A DNA stretch of 64,000 bases from Lentinula raphanica (lineage: Eukaryota > Basidiomycota > Agaricomycetes > Agaricales > Omphalotaceae): positions 1,054,001-1,118,000 of the forward strand of contig JANVFP010000008.1 of assembly GCA_027919835.1 (NCBI GenBank), written 5' to 3'. This document shows, one piece after another, positions 21,070-33,017 of this stretch. The notes under the pieces are model-generated. The model was not told where the DNA came from and ran no database searches. It was given only the letters and a program-made list of their open reading frames with translations. Position numbers and translations under genes: made by a program. Numbering within the stretch: the stretch's first letter is position 1; every line of letters begins with the position of its first letter.

Positions 21070-22932
21070 TCAAGACTGGGTTCCGAGGGTCTTTACGACT
21101 GCCTGTCGGCGAGACATCATCTTTGTTCCGCGGCTGTTTGAAGCAGAGCCCGTTCCAGTGAAGATACGGCTAATCCAATCGTCAGTGAAGACCATGAGCA
21201 AGAGAACGAGAACAGATGATACGCACTCAGTCCACCACTTAAGCAGTTCTTTTGCCTGCTTCGCCGCCTCGTCATCAATCGGGTCCTCAAAAAAATCGAC
21301 GATGAAGTTCCAAAGGTCTTGATAATTGTAGCCGTCATAGGAGTGAACCCAGCGTGAAGCATCTGTAAGTGCAAGGTGAAGCTATGGAGGAGTTATGAGT
21401 TTGTGATCTTCTGAGAACTCCTGATAACACTCACATGTACGGCCGCATAGGCGATGGATCTGCCAGTGACTTCAGATAGATGAATGATATTGGCAACATG
21501 GGCACGATGGCTGTTCGAAGCCTGCTTCTTCTTCGCAGATGGAAGATTTTCAACGCCCTCGGACTGTTCGTTTGCTGACGAAGGCGACGTATAGATGGTG
21601 CGATAGACCTAAATGACATGAATTTGAAACCAATTCAAATCAGGCGATATGCGACGTACCTGCAACAATAGATGACTTTGGAGGTAACCTTCGTCGGGCT
21701 TCAGGATTGAATTTTTCGTCTTTTTAGAAGCAGCGAGAATGAGCGGAGCCAGCAAAATCATAGTCGGGATCCAGGCGCTTGACAGCTGCGCGGATACTGG
21801 AAAAAGTAGTAAATTTCATGGTGAATTCACAAAGACAAGTAACCTACATGTCGTTGTTCCAATCAATCTCACCTGGGCAAAGAAGACTTCCGGTCATATC
21901 GTTCTGGAGTCCGCGACCAGTACGAGAAGATTCATCGAATTCTGGGAGGAGCGCAAGTGGTATGACTGGAAGAGAGAATTAGATTTGTTCCCACACGGTC
22001 ACCTTCAATAAACGTTCTCACGTTCTGTCGTCAAGCCTTCTTTCACTCGACGACTGGCCTCCTCAAAATCCTTCATCCTTTGCTCGTTCATCTTCCGAAC
22101 ACGACGATTCAGCTCTTTACCAACAATCTTGGTAGCAGACTGCGTGTCGTGTGTCTTCGCGCTTTCGGCACCTTTCTCAAGCTCCAGCATTTGTGTCAGT
22201 CCATGCCGATGAAACTAACGAGTTTGGGTTCTTACCTCAGAGAGCATTGCTCGTCCACCCTCTTTTCCTGCTTTCTTGACGAAATCCTTGACGACATGTT
22301 CCATCTCCTCCACGGCAGTATGGCCGCGCTCCGACTTAATGTATGCCCATAGTGAGTAATTTGTTCATCGACTACAGGTATGACAATACTCACTGGCGCT
22401 TTTCAGCTTGCTCTTCCTCCGAAGGTTCTGGTGCAAGCTCATCAAGGCTGCTGTCGTCTTCGTATTTCGCGCGATACGCGTCCCATTGAACTTGGATATT
22501 GTTGAGATCATCAGATACGGTGACCCGACGAGGTATGGCACGTCCCATTTGAAGGAAGGTAGATTCGGAGTTCTTTGCCCTAGGTATGTAGTCAATACAG
22601 ACACTTATCACTGGCAACGATGGTCAAGCTCACGCTCGTTTCCTTTTTCTCCCATCTTCATCAGGTTTCTTTGCATTCGTCAGTGCATGGAGTTGTCGTG
22701 GAAGATCATTGAGCTCGGCATCACGAGCCTCTACGGAAGGACTTCGGCGATGCGCGTTGGAATGACCAGGGGAGCAGTTTGTACCGCGTCCTCTAGGTTG
22801 AACAGGCGAAGCGGAACGCGATTGCCCTCGTGGAGGCGAGGAACGCGTACCACGACTAGAGCGGTGGTGCTGCCCATGGAAACAGCAACAGACAAAGCAG
22901 TTACTGCAATGGTCATCGGGAACGATTTGCAT
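21070..22932 (-). pseudogene. DUF6698 family gene, decayed
   Basis: Unknown function; DUF6698 is an agaricomycete family whose C-terminal half resembles DUF6532. On the minus strand: an Arg/Ser/Pro-rich N-terminus, a charged segment (NRRVRKMNEQRMKDFEEASR), then ESSRTGRGLQNDMTGSLLCP and GEIDWNND (about 21960-21880), RAAVKRLDPDYDF, DEGYLQSHLLLQ, VYRTIYTSPSSANEQ, EVTGRSIAYAAV and YQDLWNFIVDFFEDPIDDEA. It ends at TGA (21072-21070). Introns are short. An in-frame TAA followed by a frameshift near 21735-21700, between RLDPDYDF and DEGYLQ, breaks the gene unless an unusual intron is used. The start at 22932 is uncertain. The palindromic motif of its relatives was not found upstream. Confidence 0.7.
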
Positions 22933-23329
22933 TACAACTCACACTTGGCATTATCACTGGGGCTTTCTAAGACTCGAAGGAGGGTTCAGAGCAGATGGGG
23001 GTTGAGGGAAAAGAAAGGTTCGTCTCATATCAGTTCTCATATACACGCCGGGCCTCAATTTCTAATCATTCAATAGAGGTTTGGTCTAGCAGGTGATCGC
23101 GTACCTCCAGAATTGCCAATGTTTTTATCTCCTACGATAAGATTTGCTCCCAATCGAATCAACTCCTATTATCCTAATCGAGTCCGAACGACTTCTGCTC
23201 AGTACTATGAACTCGGCTTTGAGGCCCTGGTTCTGTCTCTTCATCCTCATAGTTTTTTGCTTGCTGATACTTTGAACGAAGATACACTCTTAGTCACAAA
23301 CCGCCTGAATTGACGGAGTCCGAAGATTC

Positions 23330-26300
23330 TTGGCACCTCCGACAATTATCAAAGTTCAATAAAACAAGGCCGTACCTTCAAGGATTTCACAAAATCTATA
23401 TCGCTCGAACACTCGACTTGCCCTTTAACCCCAAATACGCCTTACAACTGCGTACCCACTTGCTCTGCTGGACCTTGGTCTAATAAACGTGCAGCGACTT
23501 TACACAGGAACTCTTGCCCGAAGTGGAATGACTATTACGCATCGAAACGGAAACTTGACAGCGACATAGAGAAGTCTTCGGACAGTGATTCAGATACCCC
23601 AAGTGTACGTCGCCGCATTGACATCGCCGCTCGCAAGGAGAAGAAAAAAGCTCGTCTCCAAGCTACAAATGCAGGAAGTAATTCTAAGTCATCCACTACC
23701 TCGAATGTAATATTGATTTTTCATTCCAAGACCCTCGGAGCTAGTTTCATTGACATACTTCTTGTAGACGTCTCCTCAAGCCGGTCCTAGCAACACTCAT
23801 CAAGACCCAGCTTGGACTACCGAAGGTCTTGGTGGATCCTCGGATATTAATATCGATGAAGACCTCAATCTCGTAGGATTGGACATAGTGCGTTCGACTC
23901 ATTTCTGACCCAGTGAACCAACTTAACTAACCCACACATCTCAGACCTCAATTGCTCCTATCATCTCTGGTGAAGGTAGTGGACTCAGACTCGGAGGTTC
24001 TCTTGCCAGTGCAGCCTCAGGTCCATCTGCAGCACCCGACCCAGCTGTTCAAGCCTCTCCACCTGCCATCCCCGAAGATATCAATGTGCCAGAGACAGTT
24101 ACAGGCTCTGGCAGGCCGCAACGAAACCGACGACTTCCTGCTCGTTACCGGGATTTCCTTCCTGAAGGCACTTCTGCAATCGTTGCACCTTCGGATGATG
24201 AAGACGAGTCTTCCGAGCCTGAAGTTCGACTTCCAACGATGCGACGAATCACTCTTACGCTTCGAGAACGGCTTAAGACGTGCATAAACTCATTCCAGCT
24301 ATGGCGGGAATATCCTCACAAACCGTCGTATGATCCCGATGGTGAGGTTGGCATCGAAGACCTCTCCAATCTTCCTACCCAGCGCATTCCTGATGACGAT
24401 GACAGCTCGAGCGAAACAGAGTCTGCTTCACCTCTCAATCCAACACAAACTCTTCTGACTGCATGGCAAAACAATGGTAATGCGACAAAATCTCACGGTG
24501 AAATGAATGAACTCGCACATCTCATCCAACGGCCTGACTTCCAAGTCTCTGAACTCCAAGGGTACAATGCTCAGGCTGCAAACAAACGCAAAGCTTACAA
24601 AGGCCGATGAAGATTGGGATTACAATAAGCTGAAGGATTCATTCAAAGAGACCTCCATTGACATTGAGGTTCCGTCCGGTGACAAAAATATCCCGCCGAA
24701 AACGTTCTCCATCCCGGGCCTTCTCTGTCAGTGATACGCGCGGCCTTCACAGGCACTCTCGCAAAACATTTCCACTACACACCTTTCCGACTCTTCCAAA
24801 AACTCCCATCATCGAATGCCAGCTCGGAAGATGAACTGGAGTTTCAACGAGTTTTTACTGATCTCTATAACTCGGATGCATTCCTCCGCGAGCACGACCG
24901 TGTCCAACGAGCACCAACCGATGATCCTGAATGTAAGGCTGAAAAAGTGGTTGCTGCGTTGATGTGCTGGTCAGACGCCACACAGCTAGCCAATTTCGGA
25001 ACAGCAAAACTATGGCCTGTCTACATGCTTTTTGGTAATCTCTCGAAGTACATCCGATCGTCACCAAATTCTGGTGCTGTGAATCAACTCGCATATATAC
25101 CTGTCATTCCAGACTCTATCAAACACGACATCACGACTTTTCATGCAAAACGGAAGGCGGACGTTCTTACGCACTGTAATCGTGAGCTCTATCATGCTGT
25201 CTGGCGACACCTACTGGACGATGAATTTGTTCATGCCTATCATTATGGAGTTGTTATCGAATGTAATGATGGAATCAAACGTAGGATCTACCCTCGCTTC
25301 TTCACCTACTCTGCAGACTATCCAGAAAAGTAAGTACCAACTTCCAGTCTGGTTTGTACATGCTAACATATAATCTCAGGGTATTGCTTGCCACCATTCG
25401 AGACCTCGGGAATTGTCCGTGTCCTCGATGCCTTTGCCCAAAAGCTTCATTAAAACAGATGGGGACTCGGCGAGATCTGGCAATTCGCAAGAACACAGCC
25501 CGTACCTTTTTGATTGGCAGGGTGAAGAAAGCTCGCGATTACATATATCGTAAAGGTTATGGTATTCGAAGCGCGCGTGTTGAAGAATTGCTGAAAGCTA
25601 CCTCATCGGTCCCAACAATGGTGTGTATGAAACCTCTTTACGGTGTATAATTTGACTCAAATAATGTTTAGAATGCCTTCGTTGACAGACTTGGGAGTGA
25701 TTTCAACCCATCGCACATGCTCGCACCAGATTTCATGCATGAGTTTGAACTCGGAGTCTTCAAATCTCTTTTTGCGCACCTCATCCGTGTGCTGCATGCT
25801 AAAGATTCAAGTCTAGTCTGAGTCAGTGAACTAGATCATCGGTAAGTGATTTATGTGCTCCAAAGATTGTTTGTGATTTACCCAATGTCTTCAAGGTTCC
25901 GCCAAGTCCCCACTTTTGGTTTTGACACTATACGTCTCTTCGCAAATAATGCCTCAGAAATGAAGCGGCTTGCTGCCCGAGACTTCGAGGATCTTCTACA
26001 GGCAAGTAGCTATATCTGACACAAAGAGTTGGCAAAACTGATCTGTCGGGATCAGTGTTCAATCCCTGTATTTGATGGCTTGCTTAAAAACAGTGCCGAC
26101 AATGAGATCTTGATTAACCTTCTCTACCGGACGGCTGAATGGCATGCTCTTGCAAAGTTGCGGTTGCATACTGACCGCACTTTGGATTACCTCGAGACGC
26201 GCACTCAAGAATTTGGGAAACTGATGCGAGAATTCCGTGACGTATCTAAGAAATTCAAGACAAAGGAAACTGATCGAGAAAGGGGCGCCCGCTACCGTCG

Positions 26301-27867
26301 TACTGCAGAGCAAGCTAAGAAGACAAATGCCTCTACCTCTACCTCTGCCATTGGCTCAGGATCTGCTCGCCCAAAAACTCTCAACTTGAATACCTACAAG
26401 TGGCATGGCAGGCAGATGATGTCCCCTTCATCCGGCATTTTGGTCCTGGCACAGATAGCTATTCCACACAGCTGGTAAGTATAGAGATCATACCCCGTGT
26501 TCAATGTGATGATACTGATTTCTCTGCAGGGTGAACTCGCCCACCGAGTGGTCAAGAAACTGTATAGTCTTGGCAATAAAAAGAATGACCCCGTACAAAT
26601 TGGTCGTCGACTAAGGCGTGTGGAGTGGTCGCAGCATGCACTCGATCAGCGTGGCATACATACTGAGCGCCGCCGCCAGCAGGTGGTTTCGAATACAGGT
26701 GACAACGTTACTAGTCATTATCATGTTGGCAAGACAAACAAGAAGAAAACTGATATTACCAGCGGAGATCCGGCAGCAAAGGTATCAAACTAAAATGATT
26801 CACAGCATTCCGGTGTGAGCTCATCTATCTCTTTCCAGGACTTCTGGCCGAAACTTCAGGATCATCTCTTGGGCCGTCTGATGGAGCGAGATTTTGACAG
26901 CGATACACATGATACTTTTACTGATGAGGACCGCCAACATAACCACATTAGAGACCGCAAAGTGGTTGAGCTACAGACGTTAGGTGTCAATTACACTACC
27001 TACGATGTTCGCAGAGATCAAGATACCATAAATCCACACAGCCATGCAGATGTTATGGTACTTTCTCCGGAAACTGGACCGGATGCTCATCCATACTGGT
27101 ATGCACACGTACTACGAATCTTTCGAGTCTGGGTTGTCTCGAACCACCCAACTGCTAGTACCGCACGTTCAGGCCCACAGGAAATGATAGTTTTGTGGGT
27201 CCGCTGGCTTGGCATTGATCCCGAACACCATTCCGGACACCAGTCTGCTCGCCTTCCCAAGATTGGCTTCGTCGATGAATCGGACCCGTGGATTCCTTGA
27301 TCCTGCACATAATGCCATCTCTTGCCTGCGTTTAATGATAAACGTACGAATGGTCTTTTACAGACAACTGAGCCGACGATTGCTCGAAGACCAGGTGAAA
27401 CGGATGACTGGCAATTTTTCTATGTTGGAATGTGAGTTCCTTCGCATTGATTCATTCGTGTTATATTCAACATTTATTTGTTATACAGCTTCGTCGACCG
27501 TGACATGTACATACGCTACTTTCCCGGAGGTGGAGTAGGACATTTAACACGTCCAGAGCTCTTCCGAAATGAGATTGAGCAATACAATACAGGGGGTGAA
27601 TCCGGAGATGAAGAGGACGAACTTGAACTGGGTAGTCCCCAGCCTGCAAAGATGGTTCCTGCTCATCTGGACTCGGATATACTGGAGTCGGGCTCCGAAA
27701 ATGACCAGTCTTCATTGTCAGAAGAGGATGAGGAAGAGGACAACGAAGAGGACAACGAAGATGATGAAGATGTACCAGAAGAAGATGAGGAGGAGGAAAG
27801 TGAAGATCTAGATGGTGGGATTGACGAGGATAATTGGGAGTGGGATGACGGTTATGGATCTCTTTGA
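23330..27867 (+). pseudogene. Second Plavaka transposase, decayed
   Basis: Same family as 9539-13782 but clearly divergent. Recognisable pieces in order: CVPTCSAGPWSNKRAATLHR zinc-finger region (about 23445-23510), GRPQRNRRLPARYRDFLP (about 24110-24165), FFTYSADYPEK (about 25300), DLGNCPCPRCL, APDFMHEFELGVFKSLF (about 25725), FRQVPTFGFDTIRLF (about 25910), VVKKLYSLGNKK, VNYTTYDVRRDQD (about 26988), VDRDMYIRYFPGGGVGH (about 27490) and an acidic tail ending at 27867. Breaks: frameshifts near 24600, 24725, 27290 and 27312, and an in-frame TGA near 25820 inside the segment before FRQVPTFG. No start codon is obvious. No clear terminal repeats were found for this element. Confidence 0.85.
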
Positions 27868-28278
27868 ATAATGTAAGATTATCCTCGCAATGACTTCTTT
27901 ACTTTGTTGCCTACCTAGCACATGCTGGCATAGCGAGCCTATATTATCCCATGATTCATACATATTGTTATGATACCTTGCAAGGAATGTAGCTGTCCTA
28001 CATGAATTCATGGAACTCTGATGATATTGTGCACTTGGTATGAGGAGTTACAATACATCGTGAGGGTCGGTATTGCTTGTGCTACAGTTATGATCGCTGT
28101 AACATTATATAACATATTAGCCACTACTAGTAACAACTACTAATTTCTGTACCGATGTTTAATCAGTTGTCACTCAATCATGATGGATATAGTCTACTCT
28201 AACCAGTATGCGTTGTCAGGAGGAAAGAGTAGGCACTGGCAGTGTGCGCAGGCTGTATAAATTTATAATATCAATACT
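27868..28278. other. Spacer between Plavaka 2 and the next element
   Basis: AT-rich and gene-free. It presumably contains the 3' end of the second Plavaka, but no terminal repeat is identifiable. The element at 28279 starts abruptly here. Confidence 0.4.
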
Positions 28279-28744
28279 AGCAAAAGTGACCGTTGAACAT
28301 GAGGCATTGTAAGAAGCCAGCTCACTCACAGTACATTATGACTCTGAGGGTGCCACGTCCAAATTTAATTGTTTGCGATGCTGCGCGATGGCGGGTCATC
28401 CATATGAGGCTTCGCAAGGATTATCGGAACGAGGTACGTTGCAGTACGAGGCGTTGCGAGGAATATTGGACAAGGGTACAAGGCATTGCGAGGGCTATCG
28501 AGTAAGCGCACAAGGCATTGCGAGGGTGACGAGATGACATACTAGGCATCGAGAGGCGTTGAGAGGTGCTGTGAGGAATGCGAACGCAGAAATGCATGGC
28601 AGGCGCCCACTTGTTGCCAAGCTCTCCGCTTGTGCAGAGCTTGCGGAGAGCTTGGCATTGAGCAGAACCAATCATATCGAATGTTTTACACGTTCAACAT
28701 GAAACTGCGAAGTCCCATATGAATTCAATATGAAGAAACAAGTA

Positions 28745-29077
28745 AATATCAAAAATCGGCAAATCCTTCCAAGTTTTCCCCTTCACCTCCGTCCTCACCA
28801 TGATTATTCTGGTCCCAACTCGTCTTCGACTTCAATGATATCACCGGTGCCCTCTTCCCCTTCCTCATCCTCATCCTCTGAACTCGTCTTCGACTTCAAT
28901 GATATCACCGGTGCCCTCTTCCCCTTCCTTATCCTCATCCTCTGTTGTAGCAGCCAGAGTCCGTCGTTTGATATTTCTGAATGTGAGCGAGTGGAGCCAA
29001 TACATTTTCTTTGATGGTTCGATATACCACGGCCTTAATCAAAGGGTTCACCACAGGTTTTGCAAAGGACTTTGGGC
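28745..29077 (-). pseudogene. Internally deleted Plavaka transposase remnant
   Basis: Only the first about 45 codons (zinc finger, start at the complement of ATGCCCAAAG near 29068-29077) and the acidic last about 35 codons remain. They are fused at a few-base junction near 28960 and the tail is duplicated once. All catalytic core segments are absent. Confidence 0.75.
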
Positions 29078-29123
29078 ATTGAACGAATTTGAGATAGGAC
29101 AAGTTGATTGAATTGTAACTGAG

Positions 29124-29161
29124 ACGAGCGTTAAACTACTGGCCTCAGTAGCTTACATAAC
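29124..29161 (+). promoter_or_regulatory. Palindromic upstream motif, copy 3
   Basis: Core CTACTGGCCTCAGTAG, 86 bp before the DUF6532 start codon at 29247 and about 50 bp from the transposase start remnant on the other side. One base in the centre differs from copies 1 and 2, but the outer arms are unchanged. Confidence 0.6.
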
Positions 29162-29246
29162 CTTTGATCAAACTTGTCGTGACTTGGTATTTAAGCGCTG
29201 TTTCGTAAAGACTAAGCGCTCATCGACTCTTCCTCTTACTATCACC

Positions 29247-30667
29247 ATGCCATCCCAAAAACGAACCAGCAAGAAGCTCAAGCCATCTCAAACTGTGCAA
29301 AAGAAGGCTCGAATGTCTTCACAAGATCATTCTCAACCCCAAAAACCCAAGCCTCCAGTAATTATACGCTCCGACACCGAAAGCTCAAGTAAATCCTCAA
29401 GCGACTCGGAATCTTCAGAATCCTCTAGTAGCGAGAGCGACTCAAACAGTATCCTCATCTGATACTCTACCTAGCTCCAGCGCTGCACCTAATGAAGAAG
29501 CACCACCGCCAAAGAGGAAAAGTACAGTGCGGGTCATCCGATCAAGGTATGTATTGTAATCTCTTATCTCCTCAATTCCTGACTGTTCTTTTTACAGAAC
29601 GCGACACATAGATCCTATGGACAAGGTCGGCCGCTGGGCCATTTGCTCTATCGATGCCTTTCTCAATGTACAGGCCATTGAGGCGACCAAGCTTGAGTCA
29701 CTCGAGAATGATTTTGAGTATGTATCCATTATTTTACATCACTGTTTCTAATTCTTCTAGGCCGGATGATGCGGACAAACTGTTCCTCAAAGCTTGGGAC
29801 CAGCTTGTAGCTGTGGCACCAGTAATTGAAAAGCTGTTGAAGAAGGCGCATACGGAGAAGGGCCAGCTTAAGTATGCTGATCCTCTTAACAAAGTGAGTA
29901 CTACTTCTCTATGCATAAAATCTTCACTGAATAAGTCTAGATATCTCGAAGTATTCTGAGACAGTACCACACGAGTGTCATCCGTCGGGAGATAATTGAC
30001 TTTATTTCATTTGATGATGAACCACTTGCCAAACACCCGAAATCTCTTCGTGGCATTAACCACCCAGCAACTCTTCGTCTTATCATTCCTCACCGCTATC
30101 GTGATAAGGTTGATGATCTCGAGTGAGCATACATTCTATTACTGTGCATATATCTTCTTATCCCATTATAGGTCTGTCCAAAAGCTTCAGAACGGTAGCA
30201 TCACTATCCGAGCGACTGATCGGCCGGCGTTCCTCTACAACGAAGAGCAAGTCAATGACGACAACATTGAAGATGGTCTATTTACAGGTCCTATCGTATT
30301 GCAGGTATGTTGTCACTTCGTCCTGTTGCTGCTTTCTATCTGAGTTCTACAGGTGTTCTATGCAATTTTCCTTGGTCTCGGCTCTGCTACATACAACTGG
30401 CGAATATCGGAAGAATTCAATCGCAGCACGGCATGAGAAAGGTAACCAGGAGAAACATCGCATATGTACAGGTACGTTTCATTACTCTTTTTGTTCATGA
30501 ACTGATATTTGCATTAGAACCGCTTTGCACTTTCAGCGGTTGAGAAATGGAACATACCGGACGGTCATTCTGACTATCAAGTTTTCTACAATGAGATCGT
30601 CGATTTCTTTGAGGAATACCCTGAAGACAAACAGTCGGTTCTGACCTTGAATTTCTGGAACAAGTAA
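29247..30667 (+). pseudogene. DUF6532 family gene, decayed (copy 3)
   Basis: Nearly identical to 149-1569 and with the same frameshifting indels relative to the intact minus-strand copy (the extra base in the Ser-rich region near 29448, and the indels near 30390-30470). It lacks the TAG nonsense codon of copy 1: codon TCG is kept at about 29405. The Ser-rich N-terminal frame ends SDSNSILI-stop at 29460. The product would be a truncated, low-complexity peptide. Confidence 0.8.
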
Positions 30668-31429
30668 CAGCGCTTGTTTCTGATTCGCTTCCAGGGAAGT
30701 TTTTGGACGTAAAGATGGTTTAGCCTCTCGCTGCCTCTCGCTGGTCGTATCCGTGTCGGAGATAGTGTTCCAAGATGGTGAGAAGATTTTCTCCTTCATC
30801 TGACAAGTATCGAAGAAGATATAGCCTGATATAGCTTTTTGAATGCCGCAAGGGTTTAGCTGGCCTGAAGACTGCCGATGCCAACACATCAGACCTACTA
30901 CTACTGATACTCATTGTATCCCCCTCCGCTTTCATCCCCCCTGCAGTCTACCTTCCTCTTTGGCCGGGTTGAGATCGCTGCAGACGGGGCTGTTAGTGCC
31001 GGCTGTTCCTATTTGGGACCCCACCAGTGTGGTGGAGCCGTGTTTATTCTACATTTTCTTAGTTTGTGTTTTCATTCGTGGTCTCTGTATTCAATGCTCT
31101 CTTTATTGCTTTCATGTGTGCTCTCGTCTGCGTATTGCGTTATGTATATCATTGCTTGTTGTGTGATTAATCAAATGATATGCTATTTGTCAATCGATTA
31201 TAGTGATTAAATCCAATGTGAACGGTACATTAGATATAGGCAGTACAATGTGAAGCACAACACCCCTTGCACTTCCTTGTAAGGTTGTAAGGAAAGACCG
31301 CCTCGCGAGGATGCTCGAACCTTGTGGCTACCACGAGGATTTCTCGCGCGCGAGGCTCTTGGCAGCGCGAGGGACTGAGCCTTACAATGCGTTACAATTC
31401 ACCGTAACCCGTTACATTTTCTGGTCGGT

Positions 31430-32433
31430 TTTGCTGATTCGGACAACGATAGAACGGGTAAGTACAACAGATATAAATTTGACAAGTCAAGACACACTTC
31501 GTCAGCGCTGCCTGTTATCAAAAGGTCTTCATCTGCGGGAACGAAAGCGAATTTCTCGATTGTGAGCTTGTATTTTGGTGACTGGACCGCCAGGAGACCT
31601 CAAATCCCATCTTTGATCACAACACTGTTAGCGACCCAATGTCTAGAAGATCCCATTCGCGGACCGCATAGGCATCTTATCGTCTCCAACACTTGCGAAA
31701 AGATGATCCTTCTTCGGGTGCCAATCGACATCATTGACTACCGAAGTATGTCCTCTGAACATCGTTGTCGGTGGGATGGCGGTGTTTTCCTTGCTGTAAG
31801 CTTGGACATCCCTATCCACCGAGAGAGCCTTTCAGCGAACAGAAGCAGAACACCGTTCTATAAACATACTAGTAGCATACAGTCATATCCTTCGACGCGC
31901 CTAATATATGTCCTGCCTGGTAGGGATCCCAGGCCAAGACATACCTTGAAACACGAAACATGTTGAAAATCAAAAACAGGACTCACGGTGAAGCACACTC
32001 ACTATTCTTTGGTGTGCATAACTGAACGAATATCCGGCTTCGACACCCCATCCGGCTCAGATACCATCGTATGCTTCGTCCCATCAAACACTGATACTTC
32101 TCCCGTCACCGCTTGAGTGGCCAGCAGATCAAGATTCTGAGGCATGTAACGCGCACGGTTGACTCCTCCCGGATGGGTGATCGATCTTCTGAGCTATCCG
32201 CATCCGAGTCGAGGGCGGAATGGTATAACCACCTAGCTCTCCACGATGGTCATGGTAGTATTCGTGATAGAAAATGTCAGAGTGAGGAGCGATATCGCGG
32301 TCGGGATGGAGACGGTGTAGAGACGGTGACGATTTGGAGATATTCTTGAGCTTGACCGGACGTGTGCGTGCCCAGGAGGAGACTATGAATGGTGTAGTCT
32401 TCTCCGGAAGGTTGAGCTAGGCATAAATCTCGG
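31430..32433 (-). pseudogene. Msi1/Hat2-type WD40 remnant, copy B
   Basis: Same remnant as at 2330-3345, with the same order of Msi1/Hat2 segments on the minus strand. It carries the shared 11-bp tandem duplication and, in addition, lacks one G in the run near 32300 that copy A has. Decay therefore continued independently after the duplication. Confidence 0.72.
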
Positions 32434-32962
32434 AAAACATTTGATTAGAAAAACTTTGCTGACGTTTCTTTGTCCGGGAACAACTGGCAAATTAAACTTG
32501 GCCAGTCCAGTGCATGCAAAGTGCATGAGTGATGACTCCAAAATCATGTAGATATCTAGTATGTTTTCTTCCTGAAAAAATATGGGGGTTTTGTCTACGT
32601 AAGGAGCGACGCGTACGAACCAAAATTATTTGAAGAATGAGATGTCAATTGATCTATCAAAAATCACTTAGTGTATCAGTTGATCTTCCTCCTTGACAGC
32701 ATGAGGCGCGATCGCCAATGTTGACGAACCCTTTCTCACGATTAGCGCACAAGCGCTTATTGCTCTCAAATGCTATACGGATGAACGATTGTACTTATAC
32801 CACTGTGAGCTATCTACGCCCAGATTATCTGACTATGCATTGGTACTATCACTGTCGTTTTGCATTTTGCATCAATCACAATCAACCCAATTGACAAAGG
32901 AGTGTATTCGGTTGCTTCGGTCAAGCGCGACAATGACTCATTGTACATGTCACCCTGTGACC

Positions 32963-32968
32963 TATAAA
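32963..32968 (+). promoter_or_regulatory. TATA box of RPA1 (copy B)
   Basis: TATAAA at the position equivalent to 3875-3880, 50 bp before the start codon. Confidence 0.4.
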
Positions 32969-33017
32969 CAGAACGGCGAACGCGCTTGGTCACAAATTCT
33001 TTTTACTCCAAACCACG

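Larger units (their letters stand above)
28279..30712. mobile_element. Transposase-deleted relative of module M, inverted (module R)
   Basis: Starting at 28279 with AGCAAAAGTGACCGTTGAAC, the sequence runs as the reverse complement of 14263 down to about 13660. It then jumps to the reverse complement of about 9670-9539 (transposase start) and continues into the motif and the DUF6532 gene. About 4 kb of transposase is thus missing; the join lies near 28958-28962. A 66-bp tandem duplication (about 28818-28950) lies beside the join. The far end is placed where similarity to the 7909 end of module M stops and is uncertain. It must rely on a transposase made elsewhere, such as that at 9539-13782. 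Confidence 0.75.

Noticed and set aside
22630..23076. Plus-strand frame extending over 22408-23076
   Set aside because: It lies opposite the DUF6698 exons on the minus strand, whose conserved motifs and splice sites fit better.
28421..28675. Minus-strand frame of 84 codons
   Set aside because: It lies in the repeat-rich non-coding end of the Plavaka element and has an equivalent shadow near 14000 in the other copy.
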